This document shows, in pieces, positions 1 through 12,890 of a stretch of DNA of 64,000 nucleotides. The DNA lies in NCBI RefSeq assembly GCF_027943255.1, contig NC_072896.1, positions 41,442,501 to 41,506,500 of the forward strand, given 5' to 3'. Each line of letters starts with the position of its first letter. The stretch's first letter is position 1. This stretch comes from Anastrepha obliqua. Its lineage: Eukaryota > Arthropoda > Insecta > Diptera > Tephritidae. Under the pieces are notes generated by a model that searched no databases, was not told where the DNA came from, and worked only from the letters and a program-made list of their open reading frames with translations. The position numbers and the translations under genes are program-made.

Positions 1-174
1 AATGTTGATGTGCTACATTTTTTTGGGAGCTGATTTTCGCGCACAATTTTCAGGTGGTATTGAGAACTTCCTGTTAAGCAAAAATTTAAACAATAAATAA
101 AAGAGTTTAGTAAGTAAATTAAAAACAAATATAATGAAACAAAAAACTATGCAATATGTATAGCAATATATGTA
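1..174. other. No gene seen
   Basis: AT-rich sequence up to the first MITE. No ORF, motif or repeat similarity was noticed. Confidence 0.5.
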
Positions 175-396
175 CAGGGTGGCGCAAAATTAATCATGCA
201 ATCGCGTTTTTGAATAACTTTTTCATTAAATGTATACAAAAATATATTGAATGAGGGAATTCCTTATTTTGACCTTTACGCCCTCCATTGCTTGTCTGTT
301 TGTATATTGCAGCTGCCACGAAATATGACTGATGTACGACATCATTTTCAAAAATTATAAATGTTCCGATAGGATGATTAATTTTACGCCATATTG
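175..396. mobile_element. CAGGGTGGCGC MITE, copy 1
   Basis: The left end CAGGGTGGCGCAAAATTAAT follows TA at 173-174. The right end carries the inverse, GATTAATTTTACGCCA, with a decayed tip. It is non-coding, 222 bp. Three other copies share inner sequence such as the GACAAGCAATGGA block (inverted or direct), so this is a true family. The TA site and CAGGGTG tip are typical of Tc1/mariner derivatives. Confidence 0.75.
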
Positions 397-1467
397 TCAA
401 TACTATTGTGTTCACAAGGCATCGTAAGAGTCGAATTATTTTAGCTCGTAAAGTTTTTAACGGTTAAATAAATTTTTATAAGGCTCAAAACCATAACAAG
501 CTAGTTTTTGACTGTGTGAAAATTCATCATACGACTTGTACGGTGCCTTGCGAGCTCCCTAAATAATATCTTTAGCCGTTTAATTTTATGACTCTTACGA
601 TACCTTTGTGAATACCCCAAATATATGTAACTAAAGTTACATGTACTAGAATTGGGTGAGCTTCTCTTAATGCTGTTCCACTAGTGGAAGGGTCTGCATA
701 GCTCCACGCCGCCTTTGAACGACAAATCGTTTTTATGACAAAATTGTTGATGGCAGGAATGTACAAATGGGTTTACCATTATCTACCGAGAGCCAACTAC
801 ACACTCCCTGAATTTATTATTTATTTGCTGAATTTATTATCTCAGAGAAACACCAAAAAGTACGAGAAGATTTTTCGGGTTAAATCTGGTACTTCTTTCA
901 AATTGAACATAAAGATAAGACTGTTCACTGCCATATGGTTATTTGTAACTTTCAACATTTCTTATTCAATAATGCGAACTTTTGCCTCATTACGAAAAAT
1001 CGCAATTTACCTGCCATTCATTTAGCAATGGCTGCGGTCCAGTATCCAAGTATGATATATTACTTCTTCAGGACATAATTCTAACATAGGGCCCGTTCAG
1101 CTATCGAAAATTGGTACTCTGAAAAGTTTATTACGCTGATATGGGGATTCAGAGAGATGAAAGACGATGACAGAGATATTAGAGGTCAAAGGCCCGATTT
1201 CTATTGCCTTTCGTTCCATGTAAATATTTCATACCTCTTGTTTTAATCTGTCCGAACAAAAAGAATTTTTATATGAAAAAAATAAAAAATAGGTTTAATT
1301 TTTTTAGAAAAGTAGAAAATTGTTTCTTAGGCAGCACAGAACAACTGGCGGCATGACTCTTTATTAGATTTTGGCAGTGAAAATTCATCGGTAATCTTGA
1401 CATTTTGACAAAGAGAGAATTTCATTAACACTCAAATTTGTTTGTGATGATAAACTGTTCATTAGAT
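397..1467. other. No gene seen
   Basis: AT-rich DNA with only short open frames lacking domain similarity (for example 735-1,025). Nothing supports a gene here. Confidence 0.4.
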
Positions 1468-1546
1468 AGGGCTAGTTTACTGGGGCGGCAGCCCTTGGTC
1501 GGGAAAAACCCGAGTCATTCCAGTAACGTAGAACCGGCTGCCATAA
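1468..1546. repeat. SINE-like fragment related to the CAA-tailed family
   Basis: The stretch starting GGGCTAGTTTACTGGGGCGG is repeated at 41,374-41,450. Its second half (CCGAGTCATTCCAGTAACG, then TAGAACCGGCTG) resembles the complement of the head of the roughly 130-bp CAA-tailed element found elsewhere in the window. It therefore appears to be a variant with a different body. Confidence 0.55.
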
Positions 1547-2300
1547 ATAAACAACAAGTGACAGATACCAAATGCCAGTGACAGAATTCCCTTAAAAACT
1601 TAACGCAAAATGTGGTGAATAGCAAATCGCTCAACTCTTATACTGTTAGCGTCCAAAGAAAGTGCACGCCACATATTAACAAGTTTTGACTATTTATTTA
1701 TATTAATTATTTTTTAATTTCAATTATATGTTCACAAATAAATAATTCATACTATAACAAGAAACATATAACAAAAGTTTAAAACTTTGTACGAAATGTA
1801 TACAAATTCGGCGGATTTTCATCGATAGTTCAAACTTTTTACTCTTTAGATAAAACTCAGGTATACAGTTTTATAACTCATTGAATTTTGGGATAATAAA
1901 GTGGAAGTTTGAAGTGGCTCAAAGATCGCATTGATTTTTCACAATTTTTATTTGCTGACGATGTTGGATGTTTTTTTTTTATAAAAAAAAAAATGTCAAG
2001 CATGCATTAAATGGTGAAAATATAGAGTGATAAATAAGAAAATATTAGATTTGCAAAAACGACGACACAGTGTGTGAAAATCCACTTGTACTGACCTGCG
2101 AGCGTCTAGTGAATTTATCATTTTTACTAGCTTGTATGCCTTTTTCTCGATATAAGCAGCAGACCACTTCTTCGACTATCTCTCGGGAAGTGGTCATTTT
2201 CCCCCATTGCATGCCCCCTTTTCGCTGGTTTGACAAATTCTCCGAATTTAACAGGCCTATTTTTCAATACTTTTCAACCAGCTCTCGCTAATGAATTACA
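1547..2300. other. No gene seen
   Basis: Mostly AT-rich. Two overlapping opposite-strand frames at 2,045-2,291 show no recognisable domain. Confidence 0.4.
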
Positions 2301-2302
2301 GC

Positions 2303-2427
2303 TGTTCCCATGCCAGTAGGTTCTTCGTAAACGGAACGACCCGGATTAATATCTGGCGAAGGACTGTCACTTCAGCAGCATTCCCCGCACATATGTGGGG
2401 AATTTTTATGCTGCTACAACAACAAAT
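2303..2427 (+). repeat. CAA-tailed SINE-like element, copy 1
   Basis: Contains the family core GGAACGACCCGGATTAATAT, AAGGACTGTCACTTCAGCAG, the ATTCCCCGCACATATGTGGGG hairpin region (here broken up) and the end TGCTGCTACAACAACAA. The copy is about 125 bp and moderately diverged. Confidence 0.7.
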
Positions 2428-3439
2428 GAAGTAGAGCATTGACGTAACATTTAGGAGGTTCGCTTGATTATTCAGAAAGGTAAAATATTTCTGTTTACGA
2501 AGTTTGAAAAAAAAAATCTCACCTCTGTCCCATACCGGCTTGTCAACAATTTTTTGCAGCAGATGCCGAAGTCAACTCACAAGGTAAAAACGATTGAGGA
2601 GGGCGATTTATTGTCTGTATTTTTCGGATTTCACAATTTCAGACGCTTTTACTCACTGCTGAGCGGTTTGCTTTTGGACTAGTGCAATATGTACTAGTCC
2701 CATACTAGTCCTGAAACAGGTGTTTGTTTTACTAGTTTAGGTTTTTTTTCATTGTGGCTGTAAAATAGAAACGCATTTCTCCAAAGTGGGTTTTACAAAT
2801 AGTATTTATATATGAGTACCTACATATGCACATATATAGGTTTGTATGAGTTTTGTATGGCGTTTGAGATCATACACTTCAACGAGGTTTGGAGGCGTTA
2901 TGCAATTATTTTTACAGCCGCATCGAGTCTGTTCTCTTTTATTAATTGAAACTGTAATTTATTTCTTTCACGGTCAAACTAATTTACTTGCGTAGATAAA
3001 CGACTTTCTGTAGGCATTTCACGACTTAAATATTTTATTGAAAACTAAAAATAAAAGCGGATCTAGTAATTTGATATTAGCTCTCCGACGTGCCTTTGCA
3101 TTGAATGTCAAATGCGCAAAATATTACCCAGATCAGAATAACACTTTAGATTAGTTCCGGTCTATGCTCTTCTTCGGAGATATTTTGTTTAGAGTTTTTA
3201 AGAGTTTAAGAGTAATCGTGCAAACATTTTATTTAGAAATTGCTAAAGTGTCACTCTTTCGATGTAAATGCAACGTAAATGACTTATTCGCATTACAAAT
3301 AGATTTAACGCTATGCTAATATTGGTCGTCAAAAGCATAAGTCAATTCAGGGAAACCAATTTTAGCATGCCCGTTTCCGTTATTACTCATATTACTACGA
3401 GGGTTGCCTTTTATATTTCGCACCAAATAATAAAAACAC
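2428..3439. other. No gene seen
   Basis: Short frame 2,464-2,682 without domain similarity. A clustered ACTAGTCC repeat occurs at 2,677-2,712. No gene is supported. Confidence 0.4.
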
Positions 3440-4510
3440 TGTCAAATAATAACGAAAATAGCTTTATTGTTTTTCAAAATATTCTCCTTGAAAGTCAATG
3501 CACTTTTGCAAACGCTTGAACCAACTTTCAAAGCACTTTTGCCACTCACAAGTGGATACTTCCAAAAGAAGCTGTTTAAAGGCTTTAACAGCTTCTTCAG
3601 GCGTTGAAAAGCAGTAACTTTGCATTTTATTTTTGATATTTGGGACAAAAATAAATCATAAGATGTCAAATTAGAGCTGTAAGGCGTATAACCCATTAAT
3701 TCGATCTTTTGAGTGTTCAAAAACTCTCTTGTGTGAGCCGATACGTGAGAGCTCGCATTGCCGTGGTGAAGGATGATTCGTCGTCGGCGGTTGGTTTTGC
3801 TTAATTCTCCGAAAACTTCTCACAATCAAAATGATTGTGCACCACTTAGAATTGACTGTTTTAAGTATCTCTAGTAGAATAATAGCGATATGGCCAGATT
3901 TTCGGAAAAAACAGACGACAGTTTGACCATTCGCTTTGAGGTGTTTCTTCCGCGAACAACTTTTGTTGAATTAAGCTCATCTTGGAACATTCATATTGAA
4001 GTTTGCTGATTTGTGACTTCCTTATTTACTTAGATCCAAGATTCCTCACCTGTTACGATGTCATAGAAGTGTTTCGAATCACGTCGACTGAATTTCTTCA
4101 ACATTTCTTTACACCAATCGACACTAGTCCTCAAATTACGCGGTATCTAACGAGAACCAATCTTCATGCAATATTGAATGTATCCTGGTGCCACTAATGC
4201 CCAAGGATGCCTCTATCTTGTAATATGTCACATGACGGTCCTACGTTATGAATTGACGCACAGCATCGATTGCTTCTGGCATAACAATCGTTTTTAGACG
4301 GCCCGAACAAAAGCGTTTCACAGTGGCTAAATATGGTGCTTTAGCGTCTGTCGTGTCGAAGTAGGTTGATTAGTGCACTTCTATCTCGATAATCCACCTC
4401 GTAAATCGTAGTAAATCATCGCTCGAAAATTTTCACGATTTGGGCGAGATGCACTTTCAACTTACTGAAAAAAGAACAAAAAAGCTCGTAAGTGAAAACG
4501 TTATATGAAA
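3440..4510 (-). pseudogene. Mariner (DD34D) transposase remnant, copy A
   Basis: Read on the minus strand, the region gives mariner C-terminal sequence: NASSHVSAHT, then IELMGYTPYSSNLTSYDLF (the usual block is HPPYSPxLAxxDF). The second catalytic Asp of the HDN triplet has become Gly (HHGNASSH), and several stops and frameshifts break the frame. The copy at 28,670 is a sister; the two align well past the coding part (CAACTTACTGAAAAAA near 4,458). Confidence 0.75.
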
Positions 4511-6243
4511 GAATTTCGTTAAGAATGTCGAATCACAGCTCATTACACGTAGTAATAGTAGAGAGTAATAGTCTTGCGTATTGTAATGAAACTAAAGGGA
4601 TCAAACTAAGAGATGTATTTATTTGTATACAAATAATTTGTATTAATTAAATTCAGGGTGTTAAATTTTTTTTTTTTAATATTTAAGGAGGTAAAATAGT
4701 TCATACCAAAAGAATAAAAACGTCGTAAAAAACATGGACTCGCAAACTCAGCGTTTTCGAGATGTGGCATGTTATTTTGTTTTGTAGCTCATTTGTCACT
4801 TCCATGTTTTTATTACTTCTCCAACTCACCATAATTGGCTGATGCCTAGTGAAATTATTTGTAATGAATTCGAAGAAAATTATCTGTTGTCAACTTTGAA
4901 CAGAGATATTCTGACGAACTATGGAGATTAATAGACGTACCAACCATGAATATGAGTTTTAAGTTTTCTTAAATATTTTATTCAACATTCGAAGCATAAT
5001 TCCATATCCAACAAGTTGACGCCATTTCGTTTGCTATGCATGGCTCTTTATTCTAAAGGGTGATACTCGGTTCACAGCCGTGAAATTTTGCTGAAAACAT
5101 CATTTTATTTAATGTGAACATTTGACAGCAGCTATTGCCAAAAATAAAGCAATAAAAATAATCAAAACAAGAAAATTTAAAATTAAAAAAATGCCGTCAT
5201 TGGAAGAAGTGGCTTGCGTAGTGGGTGCAGAAATGGTGGCATTTTTGATTGAGGCGATGAAAACCAGCTTCTTACTCTCATTTGAGTTTTGGGTATTGCT
5301 ATTATTTACGCATCCCTCTATTAACGCAAATAATTATGGTATGAAAAGAAAAAGTCAACCATATTTTAGGCAAACCTATTTTTGATCAACCCTATTTTGA
5401 TTTTCAATTTCAAACAGTGATGAAAAAATGTTGCTGGCATTATGTTGCGAACTTTTTCACAGCGTAAACAGAGTACAATTATGTCGTGAAATGTCATGCA
5501 TATTTCACACCCAAGCATTTTATATGGATTTTGATAGCTATTTCACGTGATTTGACAGCAAAATATTACGCCTAATGCAAAATTAATCCACAAGCTATTC
5601 GTGTATGATCGTCACATCGTATATTTGGAAGAATTCACGAAAGATATTGCGTGATGAAAAAAGGTCAAGGGCGGTATGCTGAAATTTCAGCACAAATAGA
5701 GCATAATCTGGTAATGAATACGCGCGAAATATCACAGTTGTATCCTCGGATATACAACGGGCAGTAAACATAAAAGTGGCAGAAAAAATGTTTTCTTAAT
5801 TGCAGAGTCGCTGACTATTTTGGCATTTTTTTATTGAAGACAGGCCCTTTGTCTCTGCCTTTTCTTAATTATTGATAAGCGCAAGCCATGCCCATACTCG
5901 TATTTCGTAAGTCTGTTGAGAATTATGGACTTTGTGATAGGCGAATGCAATTTCAGTATTGATCATCAGCCCACTTCATTTTTTTTATTGTGGAATATTG
6001 GCCCAGTAATCTATTATTTGACTGAAAAGTGCTTATTAATGCTGACGACAAGGCATATGTAGCTTTCTACGGAATTCTATAGCTGACCTTATCTACAATG
6101 CCGCATGCCCTCTTTCTTGTGCAGCTATTCGTTTCTTTAAATTCTAAAAATGCAATTCAAAATCGCTATTAAGTTATTCTGATTTATGCTCTCGCAGTGA
6201 GTCTATAAGTAATAGCATAAAATAATAAATGTGGAGGCATATA
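4511..6243. other. No recognised gene; possible unassigned repeat
   Basis: A frame at 5,122-5,385 encodes a Lys-rich start and a hydrophobic segment but matches nothing I know. The stretch 5,040-5,830 has the look of a decayed element (a GTGAAAT/TTCAC motif recurs), but I could not define ends. Confidence 0.3.
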
Positions 6244-6472
6244 CAGGGTGGCGCGAAATTAATCACCCTAACGGAATATTTATAATTTTTTTCAAATGGC
6301 GTTGTACGTCAATCATATTTGACACTTGTGAACTATACAGCTGCAGTATACGAATATACAGACAAGCAATGGAGTATGTAAAGGGCTAAATAAAGATTTC
6401 ACTCAAAATCATTGCTTGCTATTTAGTAAAGAAGATATTAAAAACAAAAATAATTAATTTTGCGCCACCTTG
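6244..6472. mobile_element. CAGGGTGGCGC MITE, copy 2 (both ends intact)
   Basis: Flanked by TA on both sides (6,242-6,243 and 6,473-6,474). The left tip is CAGGGTGGCGCGAAATTAAT and the right tip is TAATTTTGCGCCACCTTG. It is 229 bp with no coding potential. This is the best reference copy for the family. Confidence 0.85.
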
Positions 6473-8698
6473 TATACTTTTAGTTTGGAAGTTTAGGATT
6501 TAGGAACCCCTCGTGGACGTGCAAAACATAAAGCAAATCGTTCCAAGCAATTTGTTTTTACTTCAGTGAAACATAATCCCCAACAACACTTGACTCAGTG
6601 GACCGTTACTCCCCTCTTATGCGAGTTGAACAACTGCGTGCACTTTCCACTTACACTTTCATGCACACACATTATGCACGGCCTGAGAAGTGGCCAATGC
6701 CAAGAAACTTAAACAACCATCAGTCACAAGAAGTTTCAAAATTAGAAAAAAATCAGCTCTACCTCCCTCATAAATATGTAAGAAAAGTCTGTCATTCTTA
6801 GAAAACTTTGTACTTCATATTCAATTGAGTTAATTTTGTGCGTCTAAATGTGCTTTCATTAATTGTATGTGAATACTGATGTACATATATATGTACAAAC
6901 AAACGTACATGTATGTATATATGAGTAACTACATCGGGTGTTTTTTTTAGAGTGCCATACATATTTGTTTCGTATCCTCAGACAGTGCACGGCCACCGTA
7001 TCCAACGGCGCAACCTTTTAGTTGGTCACTACTTCATTGCTCACTGCGGTCATGAAACATCAAGTGAAAGAAACAAGCTTTTTTTATCATAAAACCAATT
7101 CCCATTCGAATGCTGCTTCAAATACCTAAAGGGCTTTCAAAAGACGCACCGTTAAAATAAAGCATGTAAAAATTAAGATTCTTTCAGGTTTCACTATTTT
7201 CATTCAAAATACGACTCTTAGCAATTATATGTAAAAACTGACATCACTTAAGTGTCCACCATGAACTGCCATACGAGAAGTAAAATTTTCAAGGACTCGC
7301 TCACACATTACCTCATTGAGTTCAGCAATCTCTATCCGAATATTTCATTTCAGTTTTGGAATCGTTGTTGGCTTGTTTACAAAGTCTTTACCTTTCAAGA
7401 AACGCCAGTTTGGGCGACCAGTCCTTTCTCTATACTCAACAGAACCAGTTTCTTGAAATTTTTACAGTAATCTTTGAATTGTTGAGTTATTCGGACGATT
7501 ATTTCCACCAAAAAATTCGCAAATTTTGGGATATGTTGATCTTGAAGAACCTATTAATTAACAAGATCTTCGTGGTAAACATTTTATTTTGATTTCATTG
7601 ATATTTATTTATTATCACCGTCAATATATGTACATTCGGACAACACGACCTAGCCAATGGAGTCACTGGATCTTTATTCGCAGCACATTGTCTATGTCAC
7701 CGTGAAGTTCATACAGTTAATTATTCCATCGCTTCCGATACTCGCCGTCGCCAACGCGGAAAGCCCCAAAACTTTTGGACGCGTCAATAATATTTGACGA
7801 TATTTAGTTTCTGTACCATTTTTGGTACCACTTTTTCCAGCATAATCGGTCTTTTATTGACTTAAATTCCTCAATTTCAGCTAGTTTTTTATTATTTACA
7901 CCTGATTTTACACATCTCCACGAAAATTGTCCATAGATCATCAAATCACAAGATGACCTAGGTTATCTAGGCGATTAAGCTGATGGTTTCACGCTCAGTA
8001 AAGTTGCACCATCTTGTTGGATCATGCCCGATTTTGCTGGAACCATTTGCCTTCATCTACGTACAACAATTTATAGGTAATTGATGATTCGTCAGTGGAC
8101 TACTGTCAGCCCAGACACCCACGCCAGTATGCGCCCACGCCAACAACCACCAACTGCTTAACTTAAAGTCTTCTCTTTCGAATCCATTGTTTCCCTTATG
8201 TTAACAAATCATTTAGTATATCCAAAGCTCGCGTTCATATTAGTGGTTTTTTCGCCAGAAAATTTTAACTGTAAAAACGAAACAACGAATTGTCGTAAAA
8301 TTGCACATGAAACTTAAAAAAAATTCCTACTAAAATTGAGCTTAAAAGCGGTAGAACACGATTTGAGGAAGAACCGAAATAATTCTTCTGCGCTTCATTT
8401 CGCATTGCCTGCCAAAAGGTTTACGAGTGTTCGTTGGGTCTAGTGCCGTGCGACTTCTATCTAAGAAACAGGTGCAAGCTGCATTAAAAGGGGCAAGGCT
8501 TGTGTCGGTTGAAGCTGTAGGTATGTGCAAGTGTGGAAGTGGGAAAAAGGAAGTTGCACACGCTAAATGGAAGATTCCGAAGGATAGAAGAGAGGTGCAC
8601 ATATATGTATATACGCTCCGGCTCTGAAAGTATTTGATGGGAGGCCAAAAACGCTTAAGCGTCAATTAAGAAGAAGAATTGGCGCGTTTATTCTTTTG
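6473..8698. other. No gene seen; 7,600-8,150 looks repeat-derived
   Basis: Short frames only. Around 7,680-7,800 the minus strand reads FWGFPRWRRRVSEAME then stop, resembling a transposase C-terminus. At 8,020-8,060 the minus strand reads FQQNRA, like a mutated FQQDGA box. The assignment is too weak to name a family. Confidence 0.3.
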
Positions 8699-8975
8699 TA
8701 GCCTAATAGGTTGGTGCGTTACTACCATTATGAAGTGCGAAGTTTCGAAATCCCGGGCACGAAACTCCAATTGATAGAAAACGTTTTTTCTAAAAGCGGT
8801 CGCCCCTCGGCAGGCAATGGTAAACCACCGAGTGCATTTCTACCATAAAAAAGCTACTCATAAAAATCATTTGCCTTTCGGAGTATGGTTAAAATTGTAG
8901 GCCCCTCCATTTGTAAAACAACATCAAGACGCACACCACAAATACCAACAATTTTACACCGCCTCCAAAAGGCAG
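8699..8975 (+). repeat. tRNA-derived SINE, diverged copy
   Basis: Shares with the complete copy at 40,140 the GGTTGGTGCGTTACTACCAT box A side, GCGGTCGCCCCTCGGCAGGC, the AAGCTACTCATAAAAAT segment and the AGACGCACACCACAAAT segment. It is diverged, with an altered B box. Confidence 0.75.
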
Positions 8976-9014
8976 CACGGATATTTTTCGTGACAGGAAT
9001 GTTTTAGCAGGTTT

Positions 9015-9075
9015 GGTTTTGTCCGTAGAGGGGCGACCGCTATTAGAAAAAACTTTTTCCGAACTCGTTAAAACC
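9015..9075 (-). repeat. tRNA-derived SINE, short inverted fragment
   Basis: GAGGGGCGACCGCTATTAGA is the complement of the SINE body block TCTAATAGCGGTCGCCCCTC. The fragment ends within about 60 bp and lies close to an oppositely oriented copy, forming a short inverted pair. Confidence 0.55.
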
Positions 9076-10265
9076 TGCCCAGTCTCGCAGGGCGTAATAT
9101 TAGGTATTTCTTCGATTTCTTTGTGTTTTATTGTATTTAAAATACCATTTTGTCATTTAAAAAAAATCACCCCTTATTCGCGTTGCAACATATCTACGTT
9201 TAGCCGCAGAATGCTAAAAATATGCTTTTACATGTAAACGATCCATCGCTTTCGCCGAGCTATCAAACCACTTGCATTTCCGTCTAACATTGCCAGAAAA
9301 TGCGAAGTCGACGAGAGATTGACGGCTTTCATCGAAAGTGAAAGAGTGAAGGGACAGAAAACTTTTGAATTGCTTTCAAACAATGCAAAGAAGTATAAAA
9401 ATAGTGAATTAACATTTTATGAGTTCATATACGAGGGCAGTGTGATAAGTACTGTAACCAATACATAGTGGTCGCAGTGGGCAGTGCCCTAATAAGAATG
9501 ATAACAATAATGCACAGGTAGCAGTGCCAGCTTCTAAGCCTTTCGTTCGAACTGGTTGCATTTAGGGCCACAAGTGATGAAAGCGTCCCAAGTGATGTAT
9601 GCAGGTACTGTAAAAAATCATTCCAGGAAACTGGAACTAGAACACCTTGTACGAAATCTCGGGTAGAAAAATGCTATATGTAAAACAATTAGCAAACAGG
9701 CCACCACACTTTTTATGGGGTTTACAGACATAGAATGGGAAAGTAATTTGGTGAAATTCAAAAATTTCCCATTTCTGCCTATGTCAGTGATTATTTTTTC
9801 CACCAGTGTGCGCTTTTTTCACACTTAGTTTATACCAGCAATATATACATACATACACACATTTGTGAACTGATCCACGCAGTTGGCGCTGATGAGGTCA
9901 AAAAATATTTTCATTTGCCAATATCGTAAACAAATCGGTGAACATTTAAGAGTAGTCAATTTTCTATAAGCTCCATGTTTACTTTCCAAGTATGAATGAC
10001 GTCGAGCAATTCATAAAATAAATACGCGCTTTTATAAATAATTATCTATGTATGTGCATATGTTGGCCCTAGGCGTGCTATTCCGCATATTTACGCACAA
10101 ATGCAAACAACAGAGGAAATTCCTGAACGAAGTTTATAGAGCAGAGTAGGCGGCTGCTATCGGATGTGGTAAATGGCTGAAAGCATATAATTCACTGTTC
10201 TTACACATTGTTTAAGTTGATTAGAAAGAAAAATGGCCATGCTTTGGAACGCTTTTTGGCGATAA
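9076..10265. other. No gene seen
   Basis: No ORF with domain similarity. A short CATA microsatellite lies near 9,846-9,862. Confidence 0.4.
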
Positions 10266-10269
10266 GTTA

Positions 10270-10690
10270 CAAATTTTACGCGTTTTTTTAGCTGCATGAG
10301 AACTATCGATATCGATGACTATGGTTTGACAGCTGAGAATGGCGAACTGTGTTGACATTTCTGTTCAGTGAGGTTTGGCAAGTCATCACAAATCGTTTAG
10401 CGTTAGAACAAAGTTTCGAAATTGTGGAAGTTTTCTTTGAAAAAAAGAAGAAATCTGTTCGCGAAGTTCACAGAGCACCGGCGGTATTATCGGCCTCTGT
10501 TTCTTTCGAAATGAGCCATGCTGAATGAATGTTTGTTTCCAAAAATGAATTAGCTAAACATCGACAAGACACTTGGCTCCTACAAGACGGCGCAACTTGC
10601 CAAAAGTCGCGCTTAATAATCGATTTATTGCAATATTCAAGCCATCATTGACGAGCTCCTCCTTGTATTTCTTTTCTGCGACTTAATGTT
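10270..10690 (+). pseudogene. Rosa-like (DD41D-type) transposase remnant, internally deleted
   Basis: The plus strand reads NRLALEQSFEIVEVFFEK then SVREVHRAP, the N-terminal helix-turn-helix start of rosa-like transposases. After a gap it reads LLQDGATCQKS, the second-Asp box (usually FQQDGATCHT). The middle third is missing. A SINE fragment follows directly. It is clearly inactive. Confidence 0.65.
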
Positions 10691-10699
10691 GTTCAACAA

Positions 10700-10880
10700 A
10701 TGGAGAGGCCTACAATTTTAAGCCGACTCCGAACGACAAATGGTAAGCAATAAGAGCAGCTTTTTCATGGCAGAAATATACTCAGAGGTTTGCCATTGCC
10801 TGCGGAAGAACAACCGCAATAAGAAATAACTTTTTCTATCATTGGTTATTCCATGCCCGGAGATTCGAACATGTGTACTT
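10700..10880 (-). repeat. tRNA-derived SINE, minus copy
   Basis: Contains AAGCCGACTCCGAACGACAA, AGCAGCTTTTTCATGGCAGA, GAGGTTTGCCATTGCCTGC and a B-box complement near GATTCGAAC. All are the reverse complement of the family body. It lies against the rosa-like relic. Confidence 0.7.
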
Positions 10881-11840
10881 CATATTGGTAGTCATTGCAC
10901 TGCCTGTGAATGGGAAGCTGTTGGTTATTTCCCATTTACTTGAAATAGAACAATAAAGAGGGCGCAAAAAGTTGTGCAAATACAGAATGTACATTTGAAA
11001 GTTTCCCACGACTTTTTGGCATAGTTCGTGCTGTACATCGTTTATAAGGCGCTCTTCAGCTCTTGAATCATCTCGGGCTTATTGGCATATGCCATACTTT
11101 TCACGTATTCCTAGAGAATGAAGTTCAATGGTCGAATTGAAAAGTACTTTTGCTAAAAGAGTTAGCAGACAATACTTTTTTTGTTGTCCCACAAAACGGG
11201 GGCAAAACAGGGCTTTATAATGCCCTAAAAGACACTTTTCCGCAACGGATTTGGAGATCGGGCCAGATCGAAAGAGAGCGAAGTTGTCTAGTGATGCTCT
11301 TTCGATGTCTATCGAAATTTTGTATTGCTGGAATGAATCCGAGACGGCCCATTCTTTGATTGACGCTACTACACAAACCGAACAAATAGTGCAGTTTTAT
11401 TTAAGCGTTTTGTAATTTAGGTCATATACTGATTGTCGTGTGTTTCACCTGGGAAAAGAAACGAAAGAAACCATCTTAAGAAACGACTTGTAAAACTAGA
11501 TATGTAAATTGAAACTCCACGTCAATCAAACACTTTCTGAGGATCAGATTAAAAATTTGGAGGACTCAATAAAAACAATTTATTCGACTTGGGGCGATAT
11601 GGCACAGTTAATACCCAAAAGTCTTCTGAGAATAGGAAAAATATCTTTTTTGTGGGAAACTTATAGTTTTTAAGATATGGGTAGATTGATGGGATTCATG
11701 TCTGCGCACTGTGCCAGGCTGTCAAAGAAAGGAGCACCCAAATGACCTTAATCGTCTAGCTGCCACATCCGGACTGAAAGGCACCCACAGCTTCTACAAT
11801 GGGGATTAAATGGTAAACCTATCTTTTCCGCGTATGTGCC
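10881..11840. other. No gene seen
   Basis: Short open frames only (for example 11,150-11,359), none with recognisable domains. Confidence 0.4.
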
Positions 11841-11844
11841 AATC

Positions 11845-12890
11845 ATTCAATGACTAGTAGATACAGCGAAGTGTTTGGTAATTGAATGGCGTGGAGTGCC
11901 CAGAACTCTCTGATTCCGGCGTGTATTGTACTGGGGCCAAAAGGTTTTCGAAATAGCACATGAAGAAATGGGTATCCATCTTTTCTGTGCTTTCCTGAGT
12001 AGTAAGTTGTGCAATTTCCCTATAACAACAGTCAGTGGAATGCTGATGACCGGGTAGGAGGTCTCTGAGCCCAATTAAGGGAGAACACCACTGTGACCCC
12101 CTGTTTTTTATGCCGTTTTTCAAGAATTTTTTTTGTGGGAAAAAAAGAGATATTTCAAATTTTTTTGTTTTGTTTTGTTTGTTGTTTATTAAAGATACAT
12201 AACAAACTTTTTCAAAATTTTCAACCCCGATGGTGGCGCTGGGGAAGCTCCCGCGTCAGGTGCTGTGGCTTCTGCAGTGATCCGCGGCACGCAGCAGAAC
12301 TGTCTTCAAAGTCGATCTGAAAAAAAATACCGAGTGTTTTCGTTAATAATATGATATTTTGAAGAGAAGTACATAGGGATTTGAAAAAATATGGATTTTT
12401 AAAAAATTGGAACGCTTTTCAAATTTAAGGTCGATTTTCGAGCAAAATTTCTCTTCGAAAAAAGGCTATAATTTTTTTTTTTTTTTAGATATCGAAAAAC
12501 CCCTATGTACTTCTTTAGATAATCTAGTTTTATCGATGCAGTCCAAATTTGAAGTCGATCGGATAAGAATTGCTCGAGTTCTACTGCGTGCCGCACTCAA
12601 AAAAGTGGTTTTGAGAAAAACGTGTTCAAAGTTTGAAGTTATGCGATAAATTGCGCTGCACCGCTCCACAAAATATTTAATATCTCCGAAAATAATTATT
12701 TTTTCGACCTGGGACAAACGGCATTCTATTCTTAAATGTATTCTAGATTTTTCTAGATGGTTTTCAAAAAATCGATTTTTTGAAGTTGTCACAGTGGTGT
12801 TCTCCCTTAAGTCTCCTTCCTGGCAAGCTCATCAGCATTTCCCTATGCCCTGGAACCCAGATCGGTGAAATGTTACCTACACACCTTGAG
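11845..12890 (-). pseudogene. RNase H-type LINE ORF fragment, split by a TTAA element
   Basis: The right part (12,811-12,890, minus strand) reads PIWVPGHREMLMSLPGR, the RNase H C-terminal signature WVPGHR. The left part (11,847-12,074) continues with the downstream region: CAISKTFWPQYNTRR, GTPRHSITKHFAVSTSH. The two parts are separated exactly by the element at 12,079-12,806. This is the 3' end of a non-LTR retrotransposon carrying RNase H, with a broken frame. Confidence 0.75.
12079..12806. mobile_element. Non-coding TTAA element with 19-bp perfect TIRs
   Basis: TTAA occurs at 12,075-12,078 and 12,807-12,810. The left tip GGGAGAACACCACTGTGAC is perfectly inverted at the right tip GTCACAGTGGTGTTCTCCC. 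Inside are A- and T-rich blocks and AAAATCGATTTTTTGAAG just before the right end, but no transposase. It is 728 bp. The TTAA duplication is the hallmark of piggyBac-superfamily transposition. It interrupts a LINE RNase H domain. Confidence 0.85.

Noticed and set aside
5122..5385. 87-codon frame with a hydrophobic segment
   Set aside because: Lys-rich start comes from A-rich DNA; no family recognised and no supporting signals.
8342..8665. Overlapping opposite-strand frames of 107 and 66 codons
   Set aside because: No domain, no splice context and no promoter; likely chance open frames.
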